17,151 nt of DNA from Pseudomonadota bacterium (lineage in GTDB: Bacteria > Pseudomonadota > Alphaproteobacteria > Rhizobiales > Xanthobacteraceae), in assembly GCA_023431725.1 (NCBI GenBank), contig JAEYVN010000486.1:1-17151 (forward strand), read 5' to 3'. Both the position numbers and the translations under genes were made by a program. Of the stretch, positions 8,059 to 14,903 are shown one piece after another. Within the stretch, counting starts at the first letter, position 1. Every line of letters starts with the position of its first letter. Under the pieces are notes generated by a model, which saw only the letters and a list, made by a program, of their open reading frames with translations, made no database searches and was not told where the DNA came from.

Positions 8059-8910
8059 TTACCGAACATCAACATCCATCGAACCGATTCGCTCGATGGT
8101 CGCATGGATACGGTCACCCGGTTTGACTGGACCGACGCCTTCCGGCGTGCCGGTCAGCAGAATGTCGCCGACCTCCAGTGTATAGAATTTCGACGCGAAC
8201 TCGATCAGGCCGGGCGTGTCGATGACGAGATCACGCGTGTTCGCCGATTGGCGGACTTCACCGTTGACCGTGAGTTCGAAGGAAAGATTGGACGGATCGC
8301 CGATCTCGTCTGCCGTGACGAACCAGGGGCCGAGAACGGTATAGCTGTCGACCGACTTACGCAGGCTGCGTTCCTCCGGACCGCGTACGGTCATGTCGAG
8401 ACCGATGAGATAGCCGGCAACGATATCCAGAGCATTGGCGGCGCTGACATTCGTCGCAGCCTTGCCGATGACGACACCGAGTTCGATTTCGTGGTCGCTC
8501 CTGCGGTCGGGGAAGCGAACCTCAACGCCTTCGCTCGGGCCAACGACAGAACTTGTCGCCTTCAGAAAGAGACCGGTTTCATGGATCTGGCGCACGTGAT
8601 GACGTGAGAATGTTTCCTTTTCGGCAATCGCCTCCTCGAGATGCTTCAGGTAGTTCACCGGCGCTGCGACAACCTTTCCAGGATTGGCGATCGGAGACAG
8701 CAGCTTCACGCTCGAGAGTTTGATCGGCGTTGTGTTCTGCGCGAACTTTTCGAACAGCGGCATCAGCTTCGGAAGCTGAGCGATCATCGGGTCGAACCGC
8801 GGCAGCGGATACGAAAACGTACCGAGTTCAGCGAGGACCGGAGTGACATCATACACAAGATCGTCCTGGACGATCCCGACCCGATTATCGTTGAAGCGGC
8901 AGATACGCAT
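8059..8910 (-). CDS. Fumarylacetoacetate hydrolase (FAH) family protein, fumarylpyruvate hydrolase-like
   Basis: The 283-residue protein has the FAH fold used by fumarylpyruvate hydrolases, 2-oxo acid hydratases and decarboxylases of aromatic degradation. The metal ligands are visible as Glu141 and Glu143 in HEIELGVVIG and Asp172 in GLDMTVR, and the C-terminal signature LLTGTPEGVGPVKPGD lies at 251-266. The small N-terminal domain covers about residues 1-70. ATG 8910 is preferred: the longer frame to 8958 would need a TTG start inside the 16-bp palindrome at 8944-8959. It is the promoter-proximal gene of the minus-strand catabolic unit, divergent from the IclR gene. It probably cleaves the ring-fission product of the substrate made by the monooxygenase, though the exact reaction is inferred. 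Confidence 0.9.
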   Translation of the reverse strand: MRICRFNDNRVGIVQDDLVYDVTPVLAELGTFSYPLPRFDPMIAQLPKLMPLFEKFAQNTTPIKLSSVKLLSPIANPGKVVAAPVNYLKHLEEAIAEKETFSRHHVRQIHETGLFLKATSSVVGPSEGVEVRFPDRRSDHEIELGVVIGKAATNVSAANALDIVAGYLIGLDMTVRGPEERSLRKSVDSYTVLGPWFVTADEIGDPSNLSFELTVNGEVRQSANTRDLVIDTPGLIEFASKFYTLEVGDILLTGTPEGVGPVKPGDRIHATIERIGSMDVDVR

Positions 8911-8943
8911 TCTGGCATTCCGGCGTTGGACAAGAACAAAAGG

Positions 8944-8959
8944 TTTGGCACGTGCCAAA
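8944..8959. promoter_or_regulatory. 16-bp perfect palindrome, candidate IclR-family operator
   Basis: TTTGGCACGTGCCAAA reads the same on both strands. It lies 34 bases upstream of the FAH start, in the intergenic region shared with the divergent IclR-type regulator gene. IclR-family proteins bind palindromes of about this length in such positions. A repressor bound here could cover the 5' untranslated region or promoter of the catabolic operon. The link to this regulator is inferred. Confidence 0.5.
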
Positions 8960-8981
8960 TTCTTATGGCGTAGGTTTTCTC

Positions 8982-9007
8982 ATAAAACAAGAAAAAATCA
9001 GTTTTAT
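8982..9007. repeat. AT-rich 7-bp inverted repeat in the divergent promoter region
   Basis: ATAAAAC and GTTTTAT are separated by 12 bases. The AT-rich stretch 8970-9010 is probably where the promoter of the FAH operon lies, since it stands 60-100 bases upstream of that start. The pairing may be a second operator half or chance in AT-rich sequence. Confidence 0.25.
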
Positions 9008-9107
9008 TTGCCGTGCGTCCAAGGCAATATCCACCCACGGGTATCGGCGGTTGAATCTCAAAGTCCGCCGCTATCGCCTCAGCAGTGTTCAGCAATAGGA
9101 AACAGCA

Positions 9108-9848
9108 CTGGTCAGCATCTCCGATAAGCTGCTCTCGGTCTTTGGCCTTTTCACCTTCGAACAGCCGCGCTGGACCGTCGAGCAGGCAGCCGAAGAACTG
9201 GGCCTCGCCCAGAGCACGACCTACCGTTATTTCCGCAAGCTGGCCGACGCCGGGCTGATCGTCGCCATCAGCACAGGCCAATATGTCCTTGGCCCAACGA
9301 TCACGATGCTTGATCGTCAGATGCGGATGCGCGATCCGCTGATCACCTCAGCCGACAAACTGATGGAAGACCTTGCGCCGACCATCGATATCCCATCGGT
9401 CCTATTTTTGTGCCGGCTCTATCGCAGCCAGGTCATGTGCATCTATACGCGCGATATCGGCAGGCCAGGATTTGCCTATAGTTATGAGCGCGGCCGGCCA
9501 ATGCCACTCCATCGCGGCGCTGCGTCGAAAGTCATCATGGCGCATCTGCCGGCGCGTGTCGTCCGTCCGCTGATCAACGAGAACCAGAAGGACGTTGCAG
9601 CCTCGGGCCTTGGCTCGACATGGCCGATCAACAAGAAGCGGCTGCGCCTCATCCGCAATGCTGGCTATGAGGTAACGCGTGGCGATCTGGATCGCGGCCT
9701 TCTCGGCATTGCCAGTCCGGTTTTCGGTACTGACGGCGGCGTGATCGGCAGCTTCTGCATCGTCATGAAAGACAACAAGTCGGCGGAGGACCAACTCGAC
9801 GGAATGATCAAAAAGATCGTCAACGCTGCTCAGGCCATTACCGCATGA
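9108..9848 (+). CDS. IclR-family transcriptional regulator, apparent non-canonical (CTG) start or damaged 5' end
   Basis: The protein regulates transcription through an N-terminal winged helix-turn-helix and a C-terminal effector-binding domain. Read from CTG 9108 it has 246 residues, the usual IclR length. The HTH is clear: WTVEQAAEELGLAQSTTYRY (about residues 25-44) followed by FRKLADAGLIVAISTGQYVLG. The effector domain includes SYERGRPMPLHRGAASKVIMA and a late GIASPVF segment. No ATG, GTG or TTG occurs in frame between the TAG at 9096-9098 and the ATG at 9306, and starting at 9306 would remove the whole DNA-binding domain. AGGA at 9097-9100 stands seven bases before CTG 9108, which supports that start; a nonsense mutation or sequencing error are alternatives. 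It is divergent from the FAH operon, its likely target. Confidence 0.8.
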   Translation: MVSISDKLLSVFGLFTFEQPRWTVEQAAEELGLAQSTTYRYFRKLADAGLIVAISTGQYVLGPTITMLDRQMRMRDPLITSADKLMEDLAPTIDIPSVLFLCRLYRSQVMCIYTRDIGRPGFAYSYERGRPMPLHRGAASKVIMAHLPARVVRPLINENQKDVAASGLGSTWPINKKRLRLIRNAGYEVTRGDLDRGLLGIASPVFGTDGGVIGSFCIVMKDNKSAEDQLDGMIKKIVNAAQAITA

Positions 9849-10029
9849 CGGCGAGCCCGAACAAGCTCGCTCCCAGGCTTGCAGGAAGAAGTTCCCTTAT
9901 GCCGACGGCTTAACACTATTATCATATTTTGAGAGAAATTACGGGCTGGCAGCGATCAACGAGTGTGCTACACAGCGCGCCAACAGCCTCGGTTTCTCAA
10001 TATGAAAAACGGCCTTCGGGAGGATATGC
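9849..10029 (+). promoter_or_regulatory. Probable promoter region of the Bug receptor gene
   Basis: This 181-base gap holds an AT-rich stretch (about 9912-9940) and ends in a strong ribosome binding site (GGGAGGA at 10018-10024). TCATATTTTGAGAGAAA at 9922-9938 and TTTCTCAATATGA at 9993-10005 are near-complementary inverted copies (allowing short gaps) on either side of the likely transcription start. That could serve as a paired operator, but no -35/-10 pair can be named with confidence. Confidence 0.3.
9851..9870. repeat. Short hairpin after the IclR gene
   Basis: GCGAGC and GCTCGC flank eight bases, just after the stop codon of the regulator gene. There is no T run behind it, so at best it is a weak or Rho-assisted terminator. 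Confidence 0.3.
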
Positions 10030-11016
10030 ATGACATCGATCCATTCGCGCACTCTTGCCGCTAGCGTCATTTTCGCCGGCCTCATTGTTGGTCCGGCTCA
10101 GGCGCAGACGGACGAAGCCAAATCCTTCCCCTCGCGGCCAATACGCATTGTCGTTCCGGCGTCGCCTGGTGGTGTGAATGATATTCTGGCGCGCCTGGTC
10201 GGCCAGAAGATGAGCGAGAGCTTCGGCCAGCCAGTCGTGATCGAGAACAAGCCCGGCGCGGCGACGATCCTCGGCGCCGAAACGGTCGCGCGCTCCGCAC
10301 CAGATGGCTATACGATGTTGATGGCGCCGACCGCGACAATGGCCATCAATCCCGCCGTTTACTCGAAGCTGTCCTATTCGCCGCAGAAGGATTTCATCCC
10401 GATTTCGGCGGTGGCGTCCTACCCTTACGTTCTGACCGCGAGCAAAGCCGCGCCAGCGAAGACAGTGAAAGAACTGATCGACTTCGCCAAAGCCAATCCC
10501 GAAAAATCCAATGCCGGCGGTGCGTCAGTGACGTTCCAGCTCCTGGCCGAATTGTTTAAGGCCAAGACCGGCGCGCCGATCGTGTACATTCCTTACAAGG
10601 GCGCGAATGACGCCAATCTCGCGCTGATTGCTGGGCAACTCACCGTGTCGTTCCTCGACATCGGTCCGGCAACACCGAATATTAAGGCCGACAAGATCTT
10701 GGCCCTCGCTGTCACATCTCCAGCGCGTCTCGCAACCCTTCCTGATGTGCCTACCATGGCGGAAGCAGGTCTGAAGGATATGACCGTGGAAAGCTGGGCA
10801 GGCCTGTTCGTCCCGGCTGCGACCCCAGCGCCGATCGTCAAAAAGTTGCAGGACGAAGTGATGCGCATCACCAAGCTTCCTGACTTTCAAGAAAAGCTAA
10901 AGGCTCAAGAGCTGACGCCGATTGGCAATACATCTGCCGATTTCTCCGCCATGCTGTCCAAAGACATCGCGCGCTGGGCCGATGTCGCCCGCACAGCCAA
11001 CGTCAAGATCGACTGA
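10030..11016 (+). CDS. Periplasmic solute receptor of the Bug / tripartite tricarboxylate transporter (TctC) family
   Basis: The 328-residue protein has a signal peptide (hydrophobic segment about residues 8-24, cleavage likely after AQA near residue 25), so it acts in the periplasm. The mature start KSFPSRPIRIVVPASPGGVNDILAR and the following VVIENKPGAATILGAE are the hallmark of Bug receptors, as are PDGYTMLMAP and VYIPYKGANDAN. These proteins bind carboxylates or aromatic acids and hand them to TctAB membrane subunits. No tctA or tctB gene is in the window, so it is an orphan receptor here, as is common in proteobacteria. A strong GGGAGGA ribosome binding site precedes ATG 10030. Its place between the IclR regulator and an aromatic-type amidohydrolase suggests that it recognises the substrate of this pathway. 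Confidence 0.93.
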   Translation: MTSIHSRTLAASVIFAGLIVGPAQAQTDEAKSFPSRPIRIVVPASPGGVNDILARLVGQKMSESFGQPVVIENKPGAATILGAETVARSAPDGYTMLMAPTATMAINPAVYSKLSYSPQKDFIPISAVASYPYVLTASKAAPAKTVKELIDFAKANPEKSNAGGASVTFQLLAELFKAKTGAPIVYIPYKGANDANLALIAGQLTVSFLDIGPATPNIKADKILALAVTSPARLATLPDVPTMAEAGLKDMTVESWAGLFVPAATPAPIVKKLQDEVMRITKLPDFQEKLKAQELTPIGNTSADFSAMLSKDIARWADVARTANVKID

Positions 11017-11054
11017 TCAATAACACCCGTCACAGCACTGGATTGGCATAAAGC

Positions 11055-12008
11055 ATGTCCTCGCCTCGCCGCATCGACGTCCATTTCCATATCATTCCGC
11101 AATTCTATCAGGATGCCGTAAAAGGCGCGGGGCTTGGCCCGGCCCGACGCGCGGGCTACCCGCCTTACTCGCCTGAACTTGGCGTGGAATTAATGGACGC
11201 AAGCGGCATCCAGATGGCAATCACCTCGGTCGCGCAGCCCGGTGTGCAATTTCTCGATGTTGGCCCTGCCAAACTGCTGGCCCGCAAGTTGAATGAACAT
11301 GCAAGCGAACTCGGCGTCCGCTTCCCTGGTCGCTACGGCGCTTTTTCGATGGTTCCGATGCGGGACGTCAAGGACGCCGTGGCGGAGGTCGAGTACTGCC
11401 TTGATACGCTGAGGCATCAAGGCGTTTGCCTGTTCGCCAGCTATGGCGAGAAATTTCTTGGCGATCCGGTCTTTGATCCCGTGCTCGATGCGCTGAACCA
11501 ACGTGAAGCCGTCTGCTTTATTCACCCCACATTGCATCCAACCAGCCGCGGTCTCGACCTAAATCTACCTGGCTTTGTGATGGAGTATCTGTTCGATACC
11601 ACGCGCGCTGCGACCAACCTCATCTTCTCCGGCGCACTCGACCGTTTTCCGAAGATCAAATTCATCCTGTCCCACGCCGGTGGAACGTTGCCCTATTTCG
11701 CGTGGCGGCTTGGCGCGACACCGCAAATTGATCCGACAGTGCAGCAATGGCCTCGCGAAAAATTCGAGAAAGCACTTCGCCATTTCTGGTACGACACTGC
11801 GCTGTCTTGCGGACCGACCACCATGGGCGCGTTGAAGACCGTTGCCGATCCAGAGAAGATCCTCTTCGGCAGCGACTGGCCGTTCGTACAAACGCCGCTG
11901 GTGGCGGAAGAAGTGGCCACGCATCAGATGCCGGGTCTGCACACCGACGACGAACGTGCGGCCATCGATCGCGGCAACGCGCTCAAACTGTTTCCTGGTC
12001 TGGCATAG
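11055..12008 (+). CDS. ACMSD-type metal-dependent amidohydrolase (probable decarboxylase or hydrolase)
   Basis: This 317-residue TIM-barrel enzyme belongs to the amidohydrolase_2 group that includes 2-amino-3-carboxymuconate semialdehyde decarboxylase, gamma-resorcylate decarboxylase and OMPDC-like decarboxylases. Metal and catalytic residues are visible: His10 and His12 in DVHFH, His157 in FIHPT, His207 in ILSHAGG, and Asp274 in FGSDWP. The length is normal for the family. It follows the Bug receptor gene by 38 bases on the same strand and should share its transcript; the ribosome binding site before the ATG is weak. In a cluster for aromatic acids it may remove a carboxyl group from the substrate or from a ring-fission product. 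The exact reaction is not readable from the sequence. Confidence 0.9.
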   Translation: MSSPRRIDVHFHIIPQFYQDAVKGAGLGPARRAGYPPYSPELGVELMDASGIQMAITSVAQPGVQFLDVGPAKLLARKLNEHASELGVRFPGRYGAFSMVPMRDVKDAVAEVEYCLDTLRHQGVCLFASYGEKFLGDPVFDPVLDALNQREAVCFIHPTLHPTSRGLDLNLPGFVMEYLFDTTRAATNLIFSGALDRFPKIKFILSHAGGTLPYFAWRLGATPQIDPTVQQWPREKFEKALRHFWYDTALSCGPTTMGALKTVADPEKILFGSDWPFVQTPLVAEEVATHQMPGLHTDDERAAIDRGNALKLFPGLA

Positions 12009-12021
12009 TTCGGATTGGATA

Positions 12022-12050
12022 TTGTCCGGCGATCACGCATCGCCGGACAA
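12022..12050. terminator. Bidirectional terminator-like hairpin between convergent genes
   Basis: TTGTCCGGCGAT and ATCGCCGGACAA form a perfect 12-base stem with a five-base loop (CACGC). It lies 13 bases after the amidohydrolase stop and 7 bases after the SIS-gene stop on the other strand, so it separates the catabolic and the amino-sugar clusters. The T tracts behind the stem are short and mixed on both strands, so termination efficiency is uncertain. Confidence 0.65.
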
Positions 12051-12057
12051 GCCAATA

Positions 12058-13056
12058 TTAAAGCGTATGCGTGACCTTGCTGAGGTGCGGCGGGGCGTCG
12101 GGATTCAACCCAGATTCGCGCGCTGCGCGCTCGATCGCGACATAGGCCGGCAGCAGCATGGCAACCGGATCGCAGATCGGATGATCATCGCCGATCCACG
12201 GCAATGAGCCGGCCGGCCCACCAACGGCGCAGACCGTTTCTCTTTGTTCGCGAAGATCGCGAATGAGATCGTCGACGGTCACTGCGGCCTCATCATTCTG
12301 GCGCAGCACCAGCACCGGGGTCTTCGGATTGATCGCCGCGCGCGGTCCATGCCGCAGTTCGGCCGCGCTGTAACCGAGTGCCGGGATCTGCATCGTTTCA
12401 GTCAACTTGAGCGCAACCTCCCGCGCAGGTCCAAATCCGTAGCCCCGGCCGACGACGAACGCTGCGGGCGCATGGCGCAAATGCCTGGTCCAGTCCGACC
12501 AGTCACAAGCGAGCGCCGAAGTGCAACGTTGCGGAAAGCGCTCCAGCGCGCGCGTCAGATCCTGATCGTCGGTCAGGGCGGCGATCAATTTCGCTCCCGC
12601 GATCATCGACAGAACGACGGTTTTCGTCGCAGCAACGGCGTGCTCCGGCCCCGCTTCGACCGGCAGCACCAATTCGGCCTCGAATGCGACCGGCGATTCG
12701 ACATCGTTCACCAGCGCGATCGTCAGTGCGCCATATTCGCGCGCCAGCCTCGTCGCTGTCACGAGATCCGGACTGTGGCCCGATTGCGAGATCACGATGA
12801 AGATGACGTGACGCATGTCGGATGGACGACGATAAGCCGTGACCACCGAGGGTGCTGCCGCCGACACAAGAAGTCCAAGCCGCGTCTCGAACAGATAGCG
12901 AAGATAGACGCCGACATGGCCAGAGCTGCCGCGGCCGCAGATCACGACAAAATGCTTCCTGCTTTTTCGAATGCATTCGGCGATGGTCGCGACCTGATCA
13001 TAACGCTTCAGCAACGCCTCCGTTGCGGATGGAATTTCCGCAGTTTCGCGAGCCAT
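12058..13056 (-). CDS. Two-SIS-domain sugar isomerase/deaminase, GlmS-C-terminal-like (NagB-II-type glucosamine-6-phosphate deaminase candidate)
   Basis: The protein (332 residues from ATG 13056) lacks the glutaminase domain of GlmS but keeps its isomerase half. SIS domain 1 shows GRGSSGHVG (41-49), SQSGHSPD (90-97) and the GlmS-like segment GPEHAVAATKT (136-146). SIS domain 2 shows VGRGYGFGPAREVALKLTET (202-221) and AELRHGP (232-238). The tail PDAPPHLSKVTHTL fits the family. Such proteins convert GlcN-6-phosphate to fructose-6-phosphate and ammonia, and this one supplies the step after NagA, for which no classical nagB is seen here. ATG 13056 is chosen because AGGA lies five bases upstream; an alternative ATG at 13089 overlaps murQ by 14 bases and has no clear ribosome binding site. 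It is the last gene of the minus-strand operon. AgaS-like specificity is a less likely alternative. Confidence 0.88.
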   Translation of the reverse strand: MARETAEIPSATEALLKRYDQVATIAECIRKSRKHFVVICGRGSSGHVGVYLRYLFETRLGLLVSAAAPSVVTAYRRPSDMRHVIFIVISQSGHSPDLVTATRLAREYGALTIALVNDVESPVAFEAELVLPVEAGPEHAVAATKTVVLSMIAGAKLIAALTDDQDLTRALERFPQRCTSALACDWSDWTRHLRHAPAAFVVGRGYGFGPAREVALKLTETMQIPALGYSAAELRHGPRAAINPKTPVLVLRQNDEAAVTVDDLIRDLREQRETVCAVGGPAGSLPWIGDDHPICDPVAMLLPAYVAIERAARESGLNPDAPPHLSKVTHTL

Positions 13057-13075
13057 CGCCGTCCTGGTATGATCC

Positions 13076-13996
13076 TCATGAACGGTCATGAATGAGATCG
13101 CCTATCGCCGATCGCAAATTACCATCGTGCCGCTGTAACGCCGCCAGCGCATCGGTGTTGTTCACGCCCAAACCCAGCAGAACCGCCGTTTTGACATCGC
13201 CGTCGGCGCGCGCGACAAAGTCTGCCGCCTCGTCCTCGCTGCATCCAACAATATAACTGACCATCCGCTCAGCGCGCTTCCTGAGCTTGGCATTACGTGC
13301 GCGCATGTTGACCATCATGCCGCGATAGACGCGACCGAGCTTCACCATCACGCTTGTCGAGAAGAGATTGAGCACAATCTTCTGCGCCGTCCCGGCCTGC
13401 ATGCGGGTCGACCCGGCAATCACTTCCTTGCCGGTATCGACCAGGATGGGATGGTGCGCGACATCGAGCAACGGCGCGCCGGGATTATTGGCGACGGCGA
13501 CGGTCACCGCACCGGCCTCACGAGCCGCACGCAACGCTCCGATGGTGAACGGCGTCGTCCCGCTCGCAGCCACCGCGATGACGACATCATCAGGCCCGAC
13601 ATTCGCATCGGCGATCGATCGTGCGCCGATGTCTTCCTTGTCTTCGGCGTCTTCAGCCGCTTGTACCAGGGCATTAAGACCGCCGGCCATCAGGAACACT
13701 AGACGCTCCGGCGGCCAGTCGTAGGTCGGCGGCAATTCGGTGCCGTCCTGCACACCGATGCGTCCCGATGTGCCGGCCCCGATATAGACAAGGCGGCCAT
13801 TGCGGCGCAGCGCCGGCACGGCGTCATCGACGGCGGCTTCGATGGCCGGCAATGCGCTACGCACGGCTGCGGCGGCGGCAAGCTGGCCTTCATACATTGC
13901 CTCGATCATCTCGCCTGAGGACCAAGAATCCAGATCGACGTAACGCGGGCTGATTTGCTCAGTCAGGATCGAGGGCTTTGAGAGCATCTTATCCAT
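13076..13996 (-). CDS. murQ: N-acetylmuramic acid 6-phosphate etherase MurQ
   Basis: MurQ cleaves the lactyl ether of MurNAc-6-phosphate to give GlcNAc-6-phosphate and D-lactate in the cytoplasm. The 306-residue length agrees with the family (about 300). The SIS domain shows YIGAGTSGRIGVQDGTELPP (71-90), with Glu87 at the conserved catalytic position, GGLNALVQAAEDAED (105-119), AASGTTPF (143-150), and GSTRMQAGTAQKIVLN (195-210). The C-terminal helical part (about 225-306) with MRARNAKLRKRAERMV is also typical. ATG 13996 begins seven bases after the kinase stop; GAGGA lies about 12 bases upstream, slightly far but acceptable. A longer frame to 14146 lies inside the kinase gene and is rejected. 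It sits in an operon with an amino-sugar kinase, a GlmS-like deaminase and murA, as expected for MurNAc recycling. Confidence 0.95.
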   Translation of the reverse strand: MDKMLSKPSILTEQISPRYVDLDSWSSGEMIEAMYEGQLAAAAAVRSALPAIEAAVDDAVPALRRNGRLVYIGAGTSGRIGVQDGTELPPTYDWPPERLVFLMAGGLNALVQAAEDAEDKEDIGARSIADANVGPDDVVIAVAASGTTPFTIGALRAAREAGAVTVAVANNPGAPLLDVAHHPILVDTGKEVIAGSTRMQAGTAQKIVLNLFSTSVMVKLGRVYRGMMVNMRARNAKLRKRAERMVSYIVGCSEDEAADFVARADGDVKTAVLLGLGVNNTDALAALQRHDGNLRSAIGDLIHDRS

Positions 13997-14003
13997 CGGA
14001 TTG

Positions 14004-14903
14004 TCAGTTCCTCGCCATCGCGGCCTTGCGCGCCAGATAAAGAGCGCCTGCAACTGCATCGCCTTCAACCGGCGAAAGGTTCCGCTGCACGTCGGGTGCG
14101 AGCCACGGCTCCATTGGCGATGCCAGGCCACCCAGCAACGCAACACGGGGGGCGCCGGATCCCACCAACGTGCGGATCAATTCATCGATCTGTTCGGCGG
14201 CATCGCGAACGATCCTGCGGCTGACGAGATCGCCCGCGTCGGCATGACGCATCACCAGCGGCGCAAGCCGTGCATAGTCGGTTGCCGTCGCACGATCCAT
14301 CCACGACACGGCCTCGAATGGATCATTCTTGAAGCGGGTCATCACCTCGCGTGTGAAGTTCGTGGCAACGGCGCGGCCGTCATAGGCGCGAAGCGCCACA
14401 CGAATGGCCTGCAAACCGAGATCCGCGCCGCTACCCTCATCGGAGATCGGAAAGCCATAACCGCCGACACGGACTTCGCCGCCTCCGACCACCGCAAGGC
14501 CAACGCTGCCGGTGCCGATGATGACGATGCCACCATCGCGTCCACCATGCGCGCCGATGCAAGCAATGTTGGCGTCATTCACATAGACAACCGATCGAAA
14601 CGGATGCGGTTGCGCAACGATCTGCTCCAGCGCGCCTTTGCGGCCAATGCCGGCAAGCCCGACGCCCGCATCCATGCTCGACAGCATTTCAGCCGGCAGA
14701 CCCGCTTCGGCCACCGCAGCGAGGCTGGCAGTTTTCAAGGCCGCCATTGAGGTGTCGATGCCGAGCCGGACGGCCGCAGGACCGGCAATCCCCGCCCCCA
14801 GCACGCGGCCTTCGGCATCCTCGATGCGCGCCCGACAACCGGTTCCGCCCCCATCAACACCGATGAATAGCGGGGCACCGCATCGTGGCTGCCGCTGTTT
14901 CAT
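14004..14903 (-). CDS. BadF/BadG/BcrA/BcrD-type ATPase family kinase, probable N-acetylglucosamine or N-acetylmuramic acid kinase
   Basis: This 299-residue cytoplasmic kinase has the ASKHA fold: phosphate-1 motif FIGVDGGGTGCRA (13-25), catalytic aspartate region VYVNDANIA (107-115; Asp110), IIGTGSVGLA (128-137) and SDEGSGADLG (154-163). This pattern is that of eukaryote-type GlcNAc kinases and of MurK-type kinases that phosphorylate GlcNAc and MurNAc at O6. The start codon overlaps the murA stop as ATGA, and GGAGGA lies seven bases upstream, so translation is probably coupled to murA. With MurQ directly downstream, phosphorylation of imported or recycled MurNAc would feed the etherase without a PTS transporter. 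Specificity between GlcNAc and MurNAc cannot be settled by reading the sequence. Confidence 0.88.
   Translation of the reverse strand: MKQRQPRCGAPLFIGVDGGGTGCRARIEDAEGRVLGAGIAGPAAVRLGIDTSMAALKTASLAAVAEAGLPAEMLSSMDAGVGLAGIGRKGALEQIVAQPHPFRSVVYVNDANIACIGAHGGRDGGIVIIGTGSVGLAVVGGGEVRVGGYGFPISDEGSGADLGLQAIRVALRAYDGRAVATNFTREVMTRFKNDPFEAVSWMDRATATDYARLAPLVMRHADAGDLVSRRIVRDAAEQIDELIRTLVGSGAPRVALLGGLASPMEPWLAPDVQRNLSPVEGDAVAGALYLARKAAMARN

Noticed and set aside
8947..8960. Sigma-54 type promoter in the palindrome (TGGCAC element)
   Set aside because: The -24-like TGGCAC is present, but no TTGC element follows at the required spacing on either strand.
12244..13095. A 283-codon plus-strand frame over the SIS gene
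   Set aside because: It is antisense to the two-SIS-domain protein with conserved motifs and has an arginine-rich composition typical of shadow frames.
13997..14146. N-terminal extension of MurQ to 14146
   Set aside because: It would lie inside the kinase gene and add 50 residues not found in the family. ATG 13996 gives the normal length.
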